Below the pieces are notes generated by a model. It was not told the DNA's origin. It made no database searches and saw only the letters and a program-made list of their open reading frames with translations. The position numbers and the translations under genes were made by a program. A DNA stretch of 64,000 bases from Hephaestia sp. MAHUQ-44 (GTDB lineage Bacteria > Pseudomonadota > Alphaproteobacteria > Sphingomonadales > Sphingomonadaceae), in the NCBI RefSeq assembly GCF_023806085.1, contig NZ_JAMSLX010000008.1, forward strand, positions 111,391 to 175,390, written 5' to 3'. Below, piece by piece: positions 1-8,586 of the stretch (position 1 is its first letter; each line of letters opens with the position of its first letter).

Positions 1-2
1 TT

Positions 3-1145
3 GCTGATCGCGTCAACGTCAAGCTGCGCGCACCCAAGCCCGCGACCTTGCTCGGCAGCGGGCAGGTCGAGGCGCTGGCGGCGACCGCGCGGATGGAGGA
101 TGCCGATCTCGTCATCTTCGATGCCGCGCTGACGCCGATCCAGCAACGCAACCTCGAAACCGCGCTCGACGCCAAGGTGATCGATCGCACCGGGCTGATC
201 CTCGAAATCTTCGGCGAACGCGCGGCGACCGCTGAGGGACGGCTTCAGGTCGAATTGGCGCATCTCGATTATCAGGCGGGGCGGCTGGTCCGCAGCTGGA
301 CCCATCTCGAGCGTCAGCGCGGCGGCTTCGGCTTTCTCGGCGGGCCCGGCGAAACGCAGATCGAGGCCGATCGCCGACTGATCCGTGATCGCATGGCGCG
401 GCTGCGGCGCGAGCTCGATCAGGTCAAGCGCACGCGTGGGCTGCATCGCGATCGGCGCCAGCGCGCGCCCTGGCCGGTGATCGCGCTGGTCGGCTATACC
501 AATGCCGGCAAATCGACGCTGTTCAACCGGCTCACCGGCGCCGACGTGTTCGCCGAAAATTTGCTGTTCGCGACGCTCGATCCGACCTTGCGGCAGATCC
601 GCCTGCCCGGCATCGACAAGGCGATCCTTTCCGACACGGTGGGGTTCGTCTCCGAACTGCCGACCCAGCTCGTCGCGGCATTCAAGGCGACGCTCGAAGA
701 GGTAGCCTCAGCCGATTTGCTGATCCACGTCCGCGATGTCGCGCACCCCGACAGCGAGGCGCAACGCGCCGATGTCGAGGCGGTGCTGACCGAGATCGGC
801 GTCGACGAGGCAACGCTCAGGATCGAGGCGTGGAACAAGCTCGACCTGCTCGATGCAGCCGAACGCGAGGAACGCCTGGGCGACGCGGCGAAGCGCGAGG
901 ATGTCGTCGCGGTCTCGGCGCTGACCGGGGAGGGGGTGGAAGCGTTGATGGACAGGATCAGCGCGGTGCTCACCACCAGCCACCGACGCTATCGGATCGC
1001 GCTCGACCCCGCCGATGGTGCGGGCGCGGCCTGGCTGCACCAGCATGGCGAGGTGCTCGATCAGGCGATGGAAGGCGATGCGCTGGTGTTCGAGATGCGG
1101 ATGGCGCCCGCCGATCACGAACGCTTCGCGACGCGATTCGGGTAG
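3..1145 (+). CDS. hflX: GTPase HflX, 5' truncated by window edge
   Basis: Ribosome-associated GTPase that binds the 50S subunit and splits stalled or heat-damaged ribosomes. About 380 residues are visible, and the reading frame is open to the window edge, so the true start lies upstream; HflX is usually about 430 residues. The N-terminal HflX domain ends with the GFGFLGGPGETQIE stretch. It is followed by a coiled region and a G domain with Walker A GYTNAGKST, a switch region with SDTVGFVSELP, and NKLD for guanine recognition. In many proteobacteria hflX follows hfq, which cannot be checked here. It converges on mazG with a 42-base gap. A TTG at 48 is an in-frame codon and not the start. Confidence 0.95.
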   Translation, partial: ADRVNVKLRAPKPATLLGSGQVEALAATARMEDADLVIFDAALTPIQQRNLETALDAKVIDRTGLILEIFGERAATAEGRLQVELAHLDYQAGRLVRSWTHLERQRGGFGFLGGPGETQIEADRRLIRDRMARLRRELDQVKRTRGLHRDRRQRAPWPVIALVGYTNAGKSTLFNRLTGADVFAENLLFATLDPTLRQIRLPGIDKAILSDTVGFVSELPTQLVAAFKATLEEVASADLLIHVRDVAHPDSEAQRADVEAVLTEIGVDEATLRIEAWNKLDLLDAAEREERLGDAAKREDVVAVSALTGEGVEALMDRISAVLTTSHRRYRIALDPADGAGAAWLHQHGEVLDQAMEGDALVFEMRMAPADHERFATRFG

Positions 1146-1187
1146 CGAGAACAAGAAGGGAACGCCGGGGCAGGGAGCAGGGGCCGG

Positions 1188-1937
1188 CTATTCGGCTTGT
1201 TTCGCCGCGCTCCAGAGCATTTCCTTCTCATCGAGGCTGAGCCCCGCAAATCCATCGCCGGCGCGGCGCTCCATGTCGCGGAAGCGGCGCTCGAACTTTG
1301 TATTGGCGGCCCGAAGCGCGGCTTCGGGATCGATAGCGAGCTTGCGCGCCCAATTGACGACCGCGAACAGCAGGTCGCCGATCTCTTCGGTACGGTCCGC
1401 GTCGGTCGTCGCGGTATCGACTTCGGCCAGTTCCTCGACGATCTTGGCGCGCGCGCCGCTGGCATCGGGCCAATCGAAGCCGGTGCGCGCGGCGCGTTTC
1501 TGGAGCTTTTCGGCACGCAGCAGCGCGGGCAGGCCCAGCGCAACTCCGTCAAGCGCACCAGCGGCGGCGTCACCACGTTTGGCGGCGCGTTCCTCGGCCT
1601 TGATTTCTTCCCACAGGTGATGGCCGCCCTCGGCGCGATCGCCGAAGATATGCGGGTGGCGGCGTTCCATCTTGTCGCTGATGGCGGTGGCGACGTCGCC
1701 GAGATCGAACAGGCCGGCTTCTTCGGCCATCCGGCTGTGGAACACGACCTGGAGCAGCAGGTCGCCGAGTTCGTCCTTGAGATCGGCCATGTCGGCACGC
1801 TCGATCGCGTCGGCGACTTCATAGGCTTCCTCGATCGTATAGGGCGCGATCGTCTCGAAGGTCTGGACGCTGTCCCATTCGCACCCCGTTTTGGGATCGC
1901 GCAGCCGGGCCATGATGCGGACGAGGCGGTCGATCAT
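1188..1937 (-). CDS. mazG: Nucleoside triphosphate pyrophosphohydrolase MazG
   Basis: House-cleaning enzyme that hydrolyses (d)NTPs to (d)NMP and pyrophosphate, removing abnormal nucleotides and influencing ppGpp levels. The 249-residue protein has both all-alpha MazG halves. The first carries EEAYEVADAI followed by LKDELGDLLLQVVFH, the metal-binding EExxE/ExxD pattern. The second repeats it as EELAEVD and EEIGDLLFAVVN. The ATG is followed by MIDRLVRIMARLRDP, a typical MazG beginning, with the CEWD motif soon after. It is the last gene of the leftward operon, separated from the protease gene by 87 bases. Confidence 0.95.
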   Translation of the reverse strand: MIDRLVRIMARLRDPKTGCEWDSVQTFETIAPYTIEEAYEVADAIERADMADLKDELGDLLLQVVFHSRMAEEAGLFDLGDVATAISDKMERRHPHIFGDRAEGGHHLWEEIKAEERAAKRGDAAAGALDGVALGLPALLRAEKLQKRAARTGFDWPDASGARAKIVEELAEVDTATTDADRTEEIGDLLFAVVNWARKLAIDPEAALRAANTKFERRFRDMERRAGDGFAGLSLDEKEMLWSAAKQAE

Positions 1938-2024
1938 CGGTGTGGAAGGCAGGCCGGAGGTGCTGGCGAAAGGGGCCCCTCGGGCGTTTCAGGATCAAGT
2001 TCGATAATATACATTATGTAAAAT

Positions 2025-2630
2025 CTATCCATCGATCGGCACGAGGACGAGATCGCGCCCTTCCACGCGCCAGGCCTGCAATTGCGACAAAAAGTTCATC
2101 CCGATCACATTGGTGTCGCCGAACGCCGGCGACACGATCACCGGCAGATCGCGGGCGCTGAGGCTGCCGATCGTCACGCGGGCCGCACGCCCCGGCAGCG
2201 CGGCGATCGTCCCGTTGGCGGTGCTGATGATTTCGGGAAAGCCGCTTTCGTCGACGCGGATGCCCGCCGCGGCCGCCGTCGCTGCCGAGATCGCCGTCGT
2301 CGTCGCGCCGCTATCGATCAGCATCCGCCGCGTTGCGCCGTTGATCGAGACATCGGCCCAGAAATGCCCGTCCTCGGCCATCGGGATACGCATCGTCGTC
2401 CCCGAGATGCGTGAGCTGGTGCCGAATAGCGCCGTGTGGATGCCCGACCACGCCGCCGCCACGCGATGCCGCTGCGTCGCCAGCAGCAGCCCCAGCGCGA
2501 AGATCGCGATCCACGCGATCGCCATCTTGGCCACATGCCTGATCGGAAGCCGCCGCGCGAGCAGCGCCGAGAGCGGCAGGATCAGGCACAGCGCATAGAA
2601 AAGCGCGTTCTGGCTGGTCGCATCGTTCAA
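2025..2630 (-). CDS. Retropepsin-like aspartic protease, membrane anchored (TIGR02281-type)
   Basis: The protein has 201 residues. Two hydrophobic segments lie within the first 55 residues (around 10-25 and 33-50). After them comes a single retropepsin-like domain with the active-site motif LIDSGATTTAIS and a later hydrophobic strand ending VIGMNFLSQL, as in single-domain clan AA proteases that must dimerise. Such proteins are common in Alphaproteobacteria as TIGR02281-family aspartic proteases, but their substrates are mostly unknown. The domain should face the periplasm. The start ATG overlaps the stop of the upstream hydrolase by 4 bases (ATGA), so translation is probably coupled. Confidence 0.85.
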   Translation of the reverse strand: MNDATSQNALFYALCLILPLSALLARRLPIRHVAKMAIAWIAIFALGLLLATQRHRVAAAWSGIHTALFGTSSRISGTTMRIPMAEDGHFWADVSINGATRRMLIDSGATTTAISAATAAAAGIRVDESGFPEIISTANGTIAALPGRAARVTIGSLSARDLPVIVSPAFGDTNVIGMNFLSQLQAWRVEGRDLVLVPIDG

Positions 2631-3391
2631 AGGACGATCTCCAGCCCATCATAGCCAGGCTCAACCCCGGCGGGCAGCGTCGCGCACAACGTCCGATAAT
2701 CCATCGACTGGTCCATATGGATGAAGATGGCACGTTTGGGCGCGAGTTGCGCGATCCATTCGAGTGCGGTGGCGAGATCGGGGTGGCTGGGATGCGGGCG
2801 CGCGCGCAGGCAATCAAGAATCCAGACGTCCAGATTCCGATACAACGTCCGCATATCATCTGTCAGGATATTGAAATCAGTTGAATATCCTACAGATCGC
2901 TCTTCAACCGAGAAGCGCAGGCCGGCCGAATGGATCGAACCATGTGGTTGATCGACCACCGCGATCTCGATTTCCCCCACCGTCAGCCGATCGGGCAGAA
3001 TTTCCGCTGTCGCCATGGCCGGATAGCCACCCTGCCCGCCGAACGCATAGGCAAAGCGCTGCTCGAGCGACGCCATCGTATCGGCGCGCGCCAGCCCGCG
3101 CACCGGCCCGCCGATCGCGTGATAGACCTGCCGCAGATCGTCGATCCCGTGGCAATGATCGGCGTGGTCATGGGTCCAGATCACCGCGTCGAGCGCCGCG
3201 ACATCGGCCGCGAGCAACTGTTCGCGCATATCGGGGCTGGTATCGACGAGCACCCGCGCGCCGTCATGCTCGACCAGCAGCGAGGCACGCGTGCGTCGGT
3301 TACGGGGCTCGGCGGGATCGCACGCGCCCCAGTCATTGCCGATCCGCGGCACACCTGACGAGGTGCCCGAGCCGAGGATGCGAACCTTCAC
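2627..3391 (-). CDS. MBL-fold metallohydrolase, PhnP-like
   Basis: Metallo-beta-lactamase fold phosphodiesterase of the PhnP/RNase Z-like group, 254 residues. The N-terminus RILGSGTSSGVPRIG is the typical PhnP-like opening. The metal-binding motif THDHADHCHG gives the HxHxDH signature, and later histidines (IFIHMD near the C-terminus) complete the site. In many Alphaproteobacteria this gene follows tatD, as here, with a 4-base overlap on each side. PhnP itself cleaves cyclic ribose phosphate in phosphonate use, but no phn genes are present, so the substrate here is unknown. A general nucleotide-derived cyclic phosphodiester is one possibility. Confidence 0.88.
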   Translation of the reverse strand: MKVRILGSGTSSGVPRIGNDWGACDPAEPRNRRTRASLLVEHDGARVLVDTSPDMREQLLAADVAALDAVIWTHDHADHCHGIDDLRQVYHAIGGPVRGLARADTMASLEQRFAYAFGGQGGYPAMATAEILPDRLTVGEIEIAVVDQPHGSIHSAGLRFSVEERSVGYSTDFNILTDDMRTLYRNLDVWILDCLRARPHPSHPDLATALEWIAQLAPKRAIFIHMDQSMDYRTLCATLPAGVEPGYDGLEIVL

Positions 3392-4164
3392 GCGCCGGTT
3401 TTCGCGAACAAGGTCTTGAAGTTACGCGTTGTCGCTGCGGCCAGTTCTTCGATACTTTCCCCGCGCAACGCGGCGAGGAAATGCGCGGTATCGACGACGA
3501 AGCCCGGCTCGCCCGTTTTGCCCCGGTGCGGCACCGGCGCGAGGAAGGGCGAATCGGTTTCGATCAGCAGCCGATCGAGCGGCAATCGCGCAGCGGTTTG
3601 CTGCAGATCCTTCGCGTTCTTGAAGGTGACGATCCCCGAAATCGAGATGTAGAAGCCCAGATCGAGCGCGATATCGGCAAATGCGCCGCTCGCGGTGAAA
3701 CAGTGGATGACGCCGGGATACGCCCCCTTCCCCATTTCGTCGGCGAGGATCGCGGCGGTATCCTCCTCGGCGTCGCGCGTGTGGACGACGATCGGCAATT
3801 GCGTCTCGCGCGCCGCCGCCAGATGCGCGCGAAAGCTCGCCTGCTGGCGGGCGCGATCCGAATGATCGTAATAATAATCGAGCCCGCTCTCGCCGATCCC
3901 GACGACGCGCGGATGCTGCGCCCGTTCGACTAGTTTGGCGGTGTCGATATGGCTGTGCTGATCGGCCTCGTGCGGGTGGATGCCGACCGTCGCCCAGACG
4001 TCGGGCTCGCGCTCTGCGGTAGCGAGCACCGCGTCCCACTCGCTTTCGCGTGTCGAAATGTTGAGCATCCGCTCGACGCCGCGCGCGCGGGCGCGTTCGA
4101 TCACTGCCTGCTGATCCTCGGCCAAGCCTTTGTAATTGAGATGACAATGGCTATCGACGAACAT
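3388..4164 (-). CDS. tatD: TatD family metal-dependent hydrolase
   Basis: TatD-type TIM-barrel nuclease/hydrolase, 258 residues. The start is set by MFVDSHCHLNYKG, where the first metal-binding HxH lies. Later motifs are GESGLDYYYDHS, VHTRDAEED, IHCFTASG and ETDSPFLAPVPHRGK, all hallmark TatD signatures. The frame is open upstream to 4479, but that part lies inside metG and lacks family character. The ATG at 4164 shares its first base with the metG TGA stop (TGATG), so re-initiation after metG is likely. The metG-tatD-MBL order is widely conserved in Alphaproteobacteria. The physiological substrate is not settled; TatD proteins show 3'-5' exonuclease activity. Confidence 0.93.
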   Translation of the reverse strand: MFVDSHCHLNYKGLAEDQQAVIERARARGVERMLNISTRESEWDAVLATAEREPDVWATVGIHPHEADQHSHIDTAKLVERAQHPRVVGIGESGLDYYYDHSDRARQQASFRAHLAAARETQLPIVVHTRDAEEDTAAILADEMGKGAYPGVIHCFTASGAFADIALDLGFYISISGIVTFKNAKDLQQTAARLPLDRLLIETDSPFLAPVPHRGKTGEPGFVVDTAHFLAALRGESIEELAAATTRNFKTLFAKTGA

Positions 4165-5714
4165 CAGTCGGCGGCCTCCTTGAGCTCGAGCCGGGGAAAG
4201 ACCGGCGACGGCGGCGCGATCCGGAAATCGGCCGTGGCGAGCGTATCGTACCAACCCGCATCGTCGAGCGCGGCATGATCGCGCGCCTCGGCGCCAAGCT
4301 GATCGAGCACCTTGCCCGCCGAGTCGGGGATCACCGGCAAGATCGTGATCGCCAGCGCGCGGATCGCGCGGACCAGCGTCCCCAGCACCGCGTGCATTCG
4401 TGCCGAATCGGTTTTGCGCAACGCCCAGGGTGCCTGCACGTCGATATATTGGTTGCACGCGAATACGCCGCGCATCCATGCCTCGGTCGCATGCGACAGC
4501 CCGAGATCGGCAAATGCCTCGCGGAACGCGCTGTTTGCCTCGGCAACGCCTGCGAGCAGCGCGGTATCGGCCGCGTCGGCGCGCCCGGCCTCGGGCAGCG
4601 CGCCCTCGAGGTTCTTGGCGATGAACGAAAGCGTCCGCTGCGCAAGATTACCGAAGCTGTTGGCAAGATCGGCATTGGCCCGTGTTACAATCGCTTCTGC
4701 CGAAAAGCTGCCGTCCTGTCCGAAGCTGATATCGCGCAGCAGGAAATAGCGCAGCGCATCGACGCCATAAGCATCGGCAAGCGCGACCGGATCGACGATG
4801 TTACCGGTCGATTTGGACATCTTCTCGCCGCGGTTGAGCACGAAGCCGTGCCCGAACACCTGCTTCGGCAGGTCGATGTTCGCCGACATCAGGAAGGCGG
4901 GCCAATAAACCGCGTGGAAGCGGACGATGTCCTTGCCGATCAAATGCAGGTCCGCGGGCCACCAGCGCGCGAAATCGCCCGTTTCATCGGGAAAGCCGAG
5001 CCCCGAGATATAATTGGTCAGCGCATCGACCCACACGTACATGACATGGCCGTCGCTGCCGGGCACCTTGACGCCCCAATCGAAACTGGTGCGCGATACC
5101 GACAAATCCGACAGCCCGCCTTCGACGAAGCGCAAAATCTCGTTGCGGCGGCTCTCGGGCCGGATGAAATCGGGGTTGGCCGCATAATGATCGAGCAGCT
5201 TTTGCTGATAATTGGAAAGCCGGAAGAACCACGTCTCCTCGGCGGTCCACTCGACCGGGGTGCCGTTGGGCGAGAGTTTGCCCCCTTCCCCGTCGACCAG
5301 TTCCTTCTCGTCGTAAAACGCCTCGTCACGAACCGAATACCAGCCCTCATAGCGATCGAGATAGAGATCGCCCGCATCGGCCATCCGCTGCCACAGCGCC
5401 TGGCTGGCGGCGTGGTGATCGGGTTCGATCGTGCGGATGAAACGATCATGTGAAATGTTCAGTTTCGCTGCCATGTCCTGAAAATGACCGGACATTTCGT
5501 CGGCAAGCGCGCGAACGGGAACGCCGCGATCGCGCGCGGTCTGCACCATCTTCAGCCCGTGTTCGTCGGTGCCGGTCTGGAACCGCACGTCGCGCCCGGC
5601 CTGCCGCTGGAAACGGGCGATCGCATCGGCGGCGATCGCTTCGTAAGCGTGGCCGATATGGGGGCGACCATTGGGATAATTGATCGCGGTGGTGACATAA
5701 TAGGGTTTGGGCAT
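4164..5714 (-). CDS. metG: Methionyl-tRNA synthetase
   Basis: Charges tRNA-Met with methionine in the cytoplasm. The protein has 516 residues, the short form without the C-terminal dimerisation (EMAP-like) domain. The class I HIGH motif is read as PHIGHAYE near residue 20, and the KMSKSTGN loop lies near residue 300. The connective region lacks the four zinc cysteines of the E. coli type, which fits the alphaproteobacterial MetG2-like form. It lies 68 bases after holB and runs directly into tatD. Confidence 0.97.
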   Translation of the reverse strand: MPKPYYVTTAINYPNGRPHIGHAYEAIAADAIARFQRQAGRDVRFQTGTDEHGLKMVQTARDRGVPVRALADEMSGHFQDMAAKLNISHDRFIRTIEPDHHAASQALWQRMADAGDLYLDRYEGWYSVRDEAFYDEKELVDGEGGKLSPNGTPVEWTAEETWFFRLSNYQQKLLDHYAANPDFIRPESRRNEILRFVEGGLSDLSVSRTSFDWGVKVPGSDGHVMYVWVDALTNYISGLGFPDETGDFARWWPADLHLIGKDIVRFHAVYWPAFLMSANIDLPKQVFGHGFVLNRGEKMSKSTGNIVDPVALADAYGVDALRYFLLRDISFGQDGSFSAEAIVTRANADLANSFGNLAQRTLSFIAKNLEGALPEAGRADAADTALLAGVAEANSAFREAFADLGLSHATEAWMRGVFACNQYIDVQAPWALRKTDSARMHAVLGTLVRAIRALAITILPVIPDSAGKVLDQLGAEARDHAALDDAGWYDTLATADFRIAPPSPVFPRLELKEAAD

Positions 5715-5782
5715 AGCCGCGCTGTTAAGCCATTCGCCGGGCCAAGCAAAGGTAGTGACTCGAGGGCTCGCTCAAATGGGGT

Positions 5783-6772
5783 CTAACGCGGCGAAGGCGT
5801 GGCCAGCCGCGCGACGATCCCCGCCATCTCGAACACCGTCGCCTGCGCGTCGAGCGATAGCGCGCGCGCACTCGCGGCGAGATTGCGCGCAGCGTCATGC
5901 GCGTCGAGCGCGGTGCGCAGGCGGTCGCCCTCGCGCCGGGCCGCCTCAGCCGCGACGAACGACGGCGTGCGATCGAGGAACGCCTCGTAGCGCGGCTGCG
6001 CGGCCTTGAGCGCGAGCGCCTGCGCCAGCCGGGAACGCTCGGCGTTGGTCGGATCGCCCCGCTCGGCAATCGTCGCCAACGCGTGATCGAGCGCCGCCAT
6101 CTCGAGCCCGGCATAGCCGAGCGCGCGGCCGGGTGACCCCTGCCCCGCCGCGATCAGCGCTGCGATCTCGTCGTCACCGGCCTGCGGCAACGCTTCACGC
6201 AGCAAGGCTGTCATCGCCTCGCGCGGCAGCGGTTCGAAGCGCAGCAACCGGCAGCGCGAGCGGATCGTCGGCAACAGCCGCCCCGGTGCATGGCTGACGA
6301 GCAGAAAGATCGTTCCCGCAGGGGGCTCCTCAAGGCTCTTGAGTAGCGCATTGGCGCCGCTGCGCTCGAGGTCGTCGACCGCATCGATCAGCACCACGCG
6401 CCGCGACGACATCGACGGTGTGGTCGCGAACATCGCCTGGAGCGTGCGTACCTGCGCGATGGTGATGCTGCGCGCGAGATTTTCCCCCGGCTTGGCGGCA
6501 TCCTTGGGCAGGCGTTCGAGCAAGCGGAAATCGGGATGCGAGCCCGCCGCGATCAGCGCGCGCGTCGGATTGTCGGGCGGCAGATCGAACCCCGCGCCGA
6601 TCGTGCCGGGCACCGCGGCCTCGGCGAGCAACGCTGCCCCGGCCGCGCGCGCGAAACTGCCCTTGCCCACGCCCTCGGGCCCGGCCAGCAACCAGGCATG
6701 GTGCATCGAGGCGCCGTGCATCGCGGTGAGAAAGGCGGCCCGTGCCGCGTCATTGCCGATCAAGGACGTCAT
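5783..6772 (-). CDS. holB: DNA polymerase III subunit delta-prime
   Basis: Clamp-loader subunit of the replicative polymerase, 329 residues. An AAA+ module carries Walker A GPEGVGKGSFARAA near residue 33 and the sensor-region sequence ANALLKSLEEPPAGT, typical of HolB. The SRC-containing arginine-finger stretch TIRSRCRLLRFEPL is also present. The zinc-binding cysteines of DnaX are absent, as expected for delta-prime. The start ATG overlaps the stop of tmk by 4 bases. The tmk-holB-metG-tatD order is a classic conserved cluster. Confidence 0.95.
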   Translation of the reverse strand: MTSLIGNDAARAAFLTAMHGASMHHAWLLAGPEGVGKGSFARAAGAALLAEAAVPGTIGAGFDLPPDNPTRALIAAGSHPDFRLLERLPKDAAKPGENLARSITIAQVRTLQAMFATTPSMSSRRVVLIDAVDDLERSGANALLKSLEEPPAGTIFLLVSHAPGRLLPTIRSRCRLLRFEPLPREAMTALLREALPQAGDDEIAALIAAGQGSPGRALGYAGLEMAALDHALATIAERGDPTNAERSRLAQALALKAAQPRYEAFLDRTPSFVAAEAARREGDRLRTALDAHDAARNLAASARALSLDAQATVFEMAGIVARLATPSPR

Positions 6773-7398
6773 GGCAGCAGATCGGCGAGCCCGGCGAGCA
6801 ACGCTTCGGTCACACTGTCGGGGGCGCCCGACGCATCGATCCGCCGCACGCGCTCGGGCTCGCGCTCGGCGAAACCGCGAAAGGCGGCAGCAACCGCATC
6901 GTGGAAACCGCCGTCGCGCGCGGCGAAGCGATCGGCGGCGGCGCCGTCACGTCCGGTCGCACGCACCGCCCCCTCGCTCGGGGCGATTTCGAGCACGAAG
7001 GTACGATCGGGCAGCAAGCCGCGCGACCCGAAGCCGTGGAGCGCCATGATCGCCGCATCGTCGATCCCGCCGGCCGCGCCCTGATAGGCGCGCGTCGAAT
7101 CGATGAAGCGATCGGCGATCACCCAATGGCCGGCGCCAAGCGCGGGGTTGATCGTCTTTTCGACATGATCGGCGCGGGCGGCGGCAAACAGCAAGGCTTC
7201 GCTATGCGGGCTCCAGCGGGTGACCGCGCCCTGCATCAGCAGGGCACGGATCGCCTCGGCGCCCTCGCTGCCGCCGGGTTCGCGCGTCACCAAGGTGTGC
7301 AGCCCGCGCGCCTCCAGCGCGGCCGCGAGCCGCCGGACCTGGGTCGACTTGCCGGCGCCCTCCCCGCCCTCGAGCGAGATGAAGCGCCCGCGGGTCAT
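6769..7398 (-). CDS. tmk: Thymidylate kinase
   Basis: Phosphorylates dTMP to dTDP for DNA synthesis. The 209-residue length is normal for the family. P-loop LEGGEGAGKSTQ lies near residue 10, the DR(F/Y) motif is read in ADRFIDSTRAYQGAAGG, and a LID region follows. The start MTRGRFISLEGG is chosen because the frame upstream lies inside the D-Ala carboxypeptidase gene. The ATG overlaps that gene's TGA by 4 bases. Coupling to holB downstream is also by a 4-base overlap. Confidence 0.96.
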   Translation of the reverse strand: MTRGRFISLEGGEGAGKSTQVRRLAAALEARGLHTLVTREPGGSEGAEAIRALLMQGAVTRWSPHSEALLFAAARADHVEKTINPALGAGHWVIADRFIDSTRAYQGAAGGIDDAAIMALHGFGSRGLLPDRTFVLEIAPSEGAVRATGRDGAAADRFAARDGGFHDAVAAAFRGFAEREPERVRRIDASGAPDSVTEALLAGLADLLP

Positions 7399-8558
7399 CC
7401 GAACAGCGACGTCAGGCCGTTCCAGGCGCGCCGGAAGAAGCCCGCTTCGCCCACGTCGTTCGCGGCGACCAGCGGCACCGTCTGCGGGCCGGTATCGGGC
7501 AATTGGATGACGAGATCGGCGATGTGCTGGCCAGCCTTGATCGGCGCCTTGATCGGCCCCGAATAGACCACCTTCGCGCTCATCTCCGGCAAGGCGCCCG
7601 ACGGCACGGTCACGGTCAGCTCGCGCGGGGCGACCAACCCGACCGACCCGGCGCTTCCCATCTGAACCTCGGCGGTCGAAACCTGCTTGCCCTTGGCGAC
7701 GATCGGGTGCGCCTGCCACGCGCGGAAGCCCCAGTTCATGAAGCGCACCGATTCGCTGATGCGCTGGTTGAAGCTCGTCAGCCCCGATACCACCATCACC
7801 AGGCGGCGGCCGTTCTGTTCGGCCGACCCGGTAAAGCTGTAGCCCGATTCCTGGGTGTGCCCGGTCTTGAGCCCGTCGGCGCCCGCAACGCGGCCAAGCA
7901 AGGGGTCGCGATTGGCCTGCGTGATCGCCTCGCCGCCCAGCGTCTTGCCCCAGGTGAAATCGGGCTTCGAATAGAAGTTCTTATAGAGTTCGGGGAACTC
8001 CTCGATCGTCGCCTCGGCAAGCTTGGTCAGGTCGCGCGCGGTGACATAGCTGACGCCGTTATCGGGCCAGCCGTTCGAGGTGCCGAACTGGCTGTTGGTC
8101 ATGCCGAGCTTCTTCGCCTCGGCGTTCATCTGCGAGACCCACGCCTCTTCGGTGCCTTGCAACCCTTCGGCGAGCACGACGCAGGCATCGTTCCCCGACA
8201 AGGTGATGATGCCGTAGAGCAGGTTGGCGACGCTGACCTGTTCGTTGGGGGAGAGGAACATCGTCGAGCCCGCCTTGGGCCCGTGCCAGCGCTCCCATGT
8301 CTCGGGGCGCACGGTGATCATCTGGTCGAGCTTGACCCGGCCCTGCTTGATCATGTCGAAGGCGAGATAGACCGTCATCATCTTCGCGAGCGAGGCCGGT
8401 GGAATCCGTGCGTCGGGGTTCTTCGCATAGAGCACCGCCCCCGATGACAGATCCTTCAGATACGCCACCGGCGCGGGCGTATCGAACGGCGGCGCGGCGG
8501 CCATCGTCGGATAGGACAGCGCGATGGCGGCGATCGAGGCGACGAACAGCTTCTTCAT
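7395..8558 (-). CDS. dacC: D-alanyl-D-alanine carboxypeptidase (PBP5/6 type)
   Basis: Low-molecular-weight penicillin-binding protein that trims the terminal D-Ala from peptidoglycan stem peptides in the periplasm. It has 387 residues and a signal peptide (MKKLFVASIAAIALS, cleaved around AAA). Serine-peptidase motifs are SLAKMM (SxxK), SGND (SxN) and LKTGHT (KTG). After the catalytic domain comes the C-terminal beta-rich PBP5_C domain and an amphipathic anchor ending RRAWNGLTSLFG. The start MKKLF follows 28 bases after the RlpA-like gene; the longer frame upstream has no signal peptide. Which paralogue name (dacA, dacC or dacD) fits best cannot be told from the sequence. Confidence 0.93.
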   Translation of the reverse strand: MKKLFVASIAAIALSYPTMAAAPPFDTPAPVAYLKDLSSGAVLYAKNPDARIPPASLAKMMTVYLAFDMIKQGRVKLDQMITVRPETWERWHGPKAGSTMFLSPNEQVSVANLLYGIITLSGNDACVVLAEGLQGTEEAWVSQMNAEAKKLGMTNSQFGTSNGWPDNGVSYVTARDLTKLAEATIEEFPELYKNFYSKPDFTWGKTLGGEAITQANRDPLLGRVAGADGLKTGHTQESGYSFTGSAEQNGRRLVMVVSGLTSFNQRISESVRFMNWGFRAWQAHPIVAKGKQVSTAEVQMGSAGSVGLVAPRELTVTVPSGALPEMSAKVVYSGPIKAPIKAGQHIADLVIQLPDTGPQTVPLVAANDVGEAGFFRRAWNGLTSLFG

Positions 8559-8586
8559 GGTGGATCCGTAACGCTGGAAGGGAACA

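Noticed and set aside
4165..4479. Longer tatD frame and similar extended starts of dacC (to 8804), psd and cdsA
   Set aside because: The extra parts lie inside neighbouring genes and lack conserved sequence. Family motifs begin immediately after the chosen starts.
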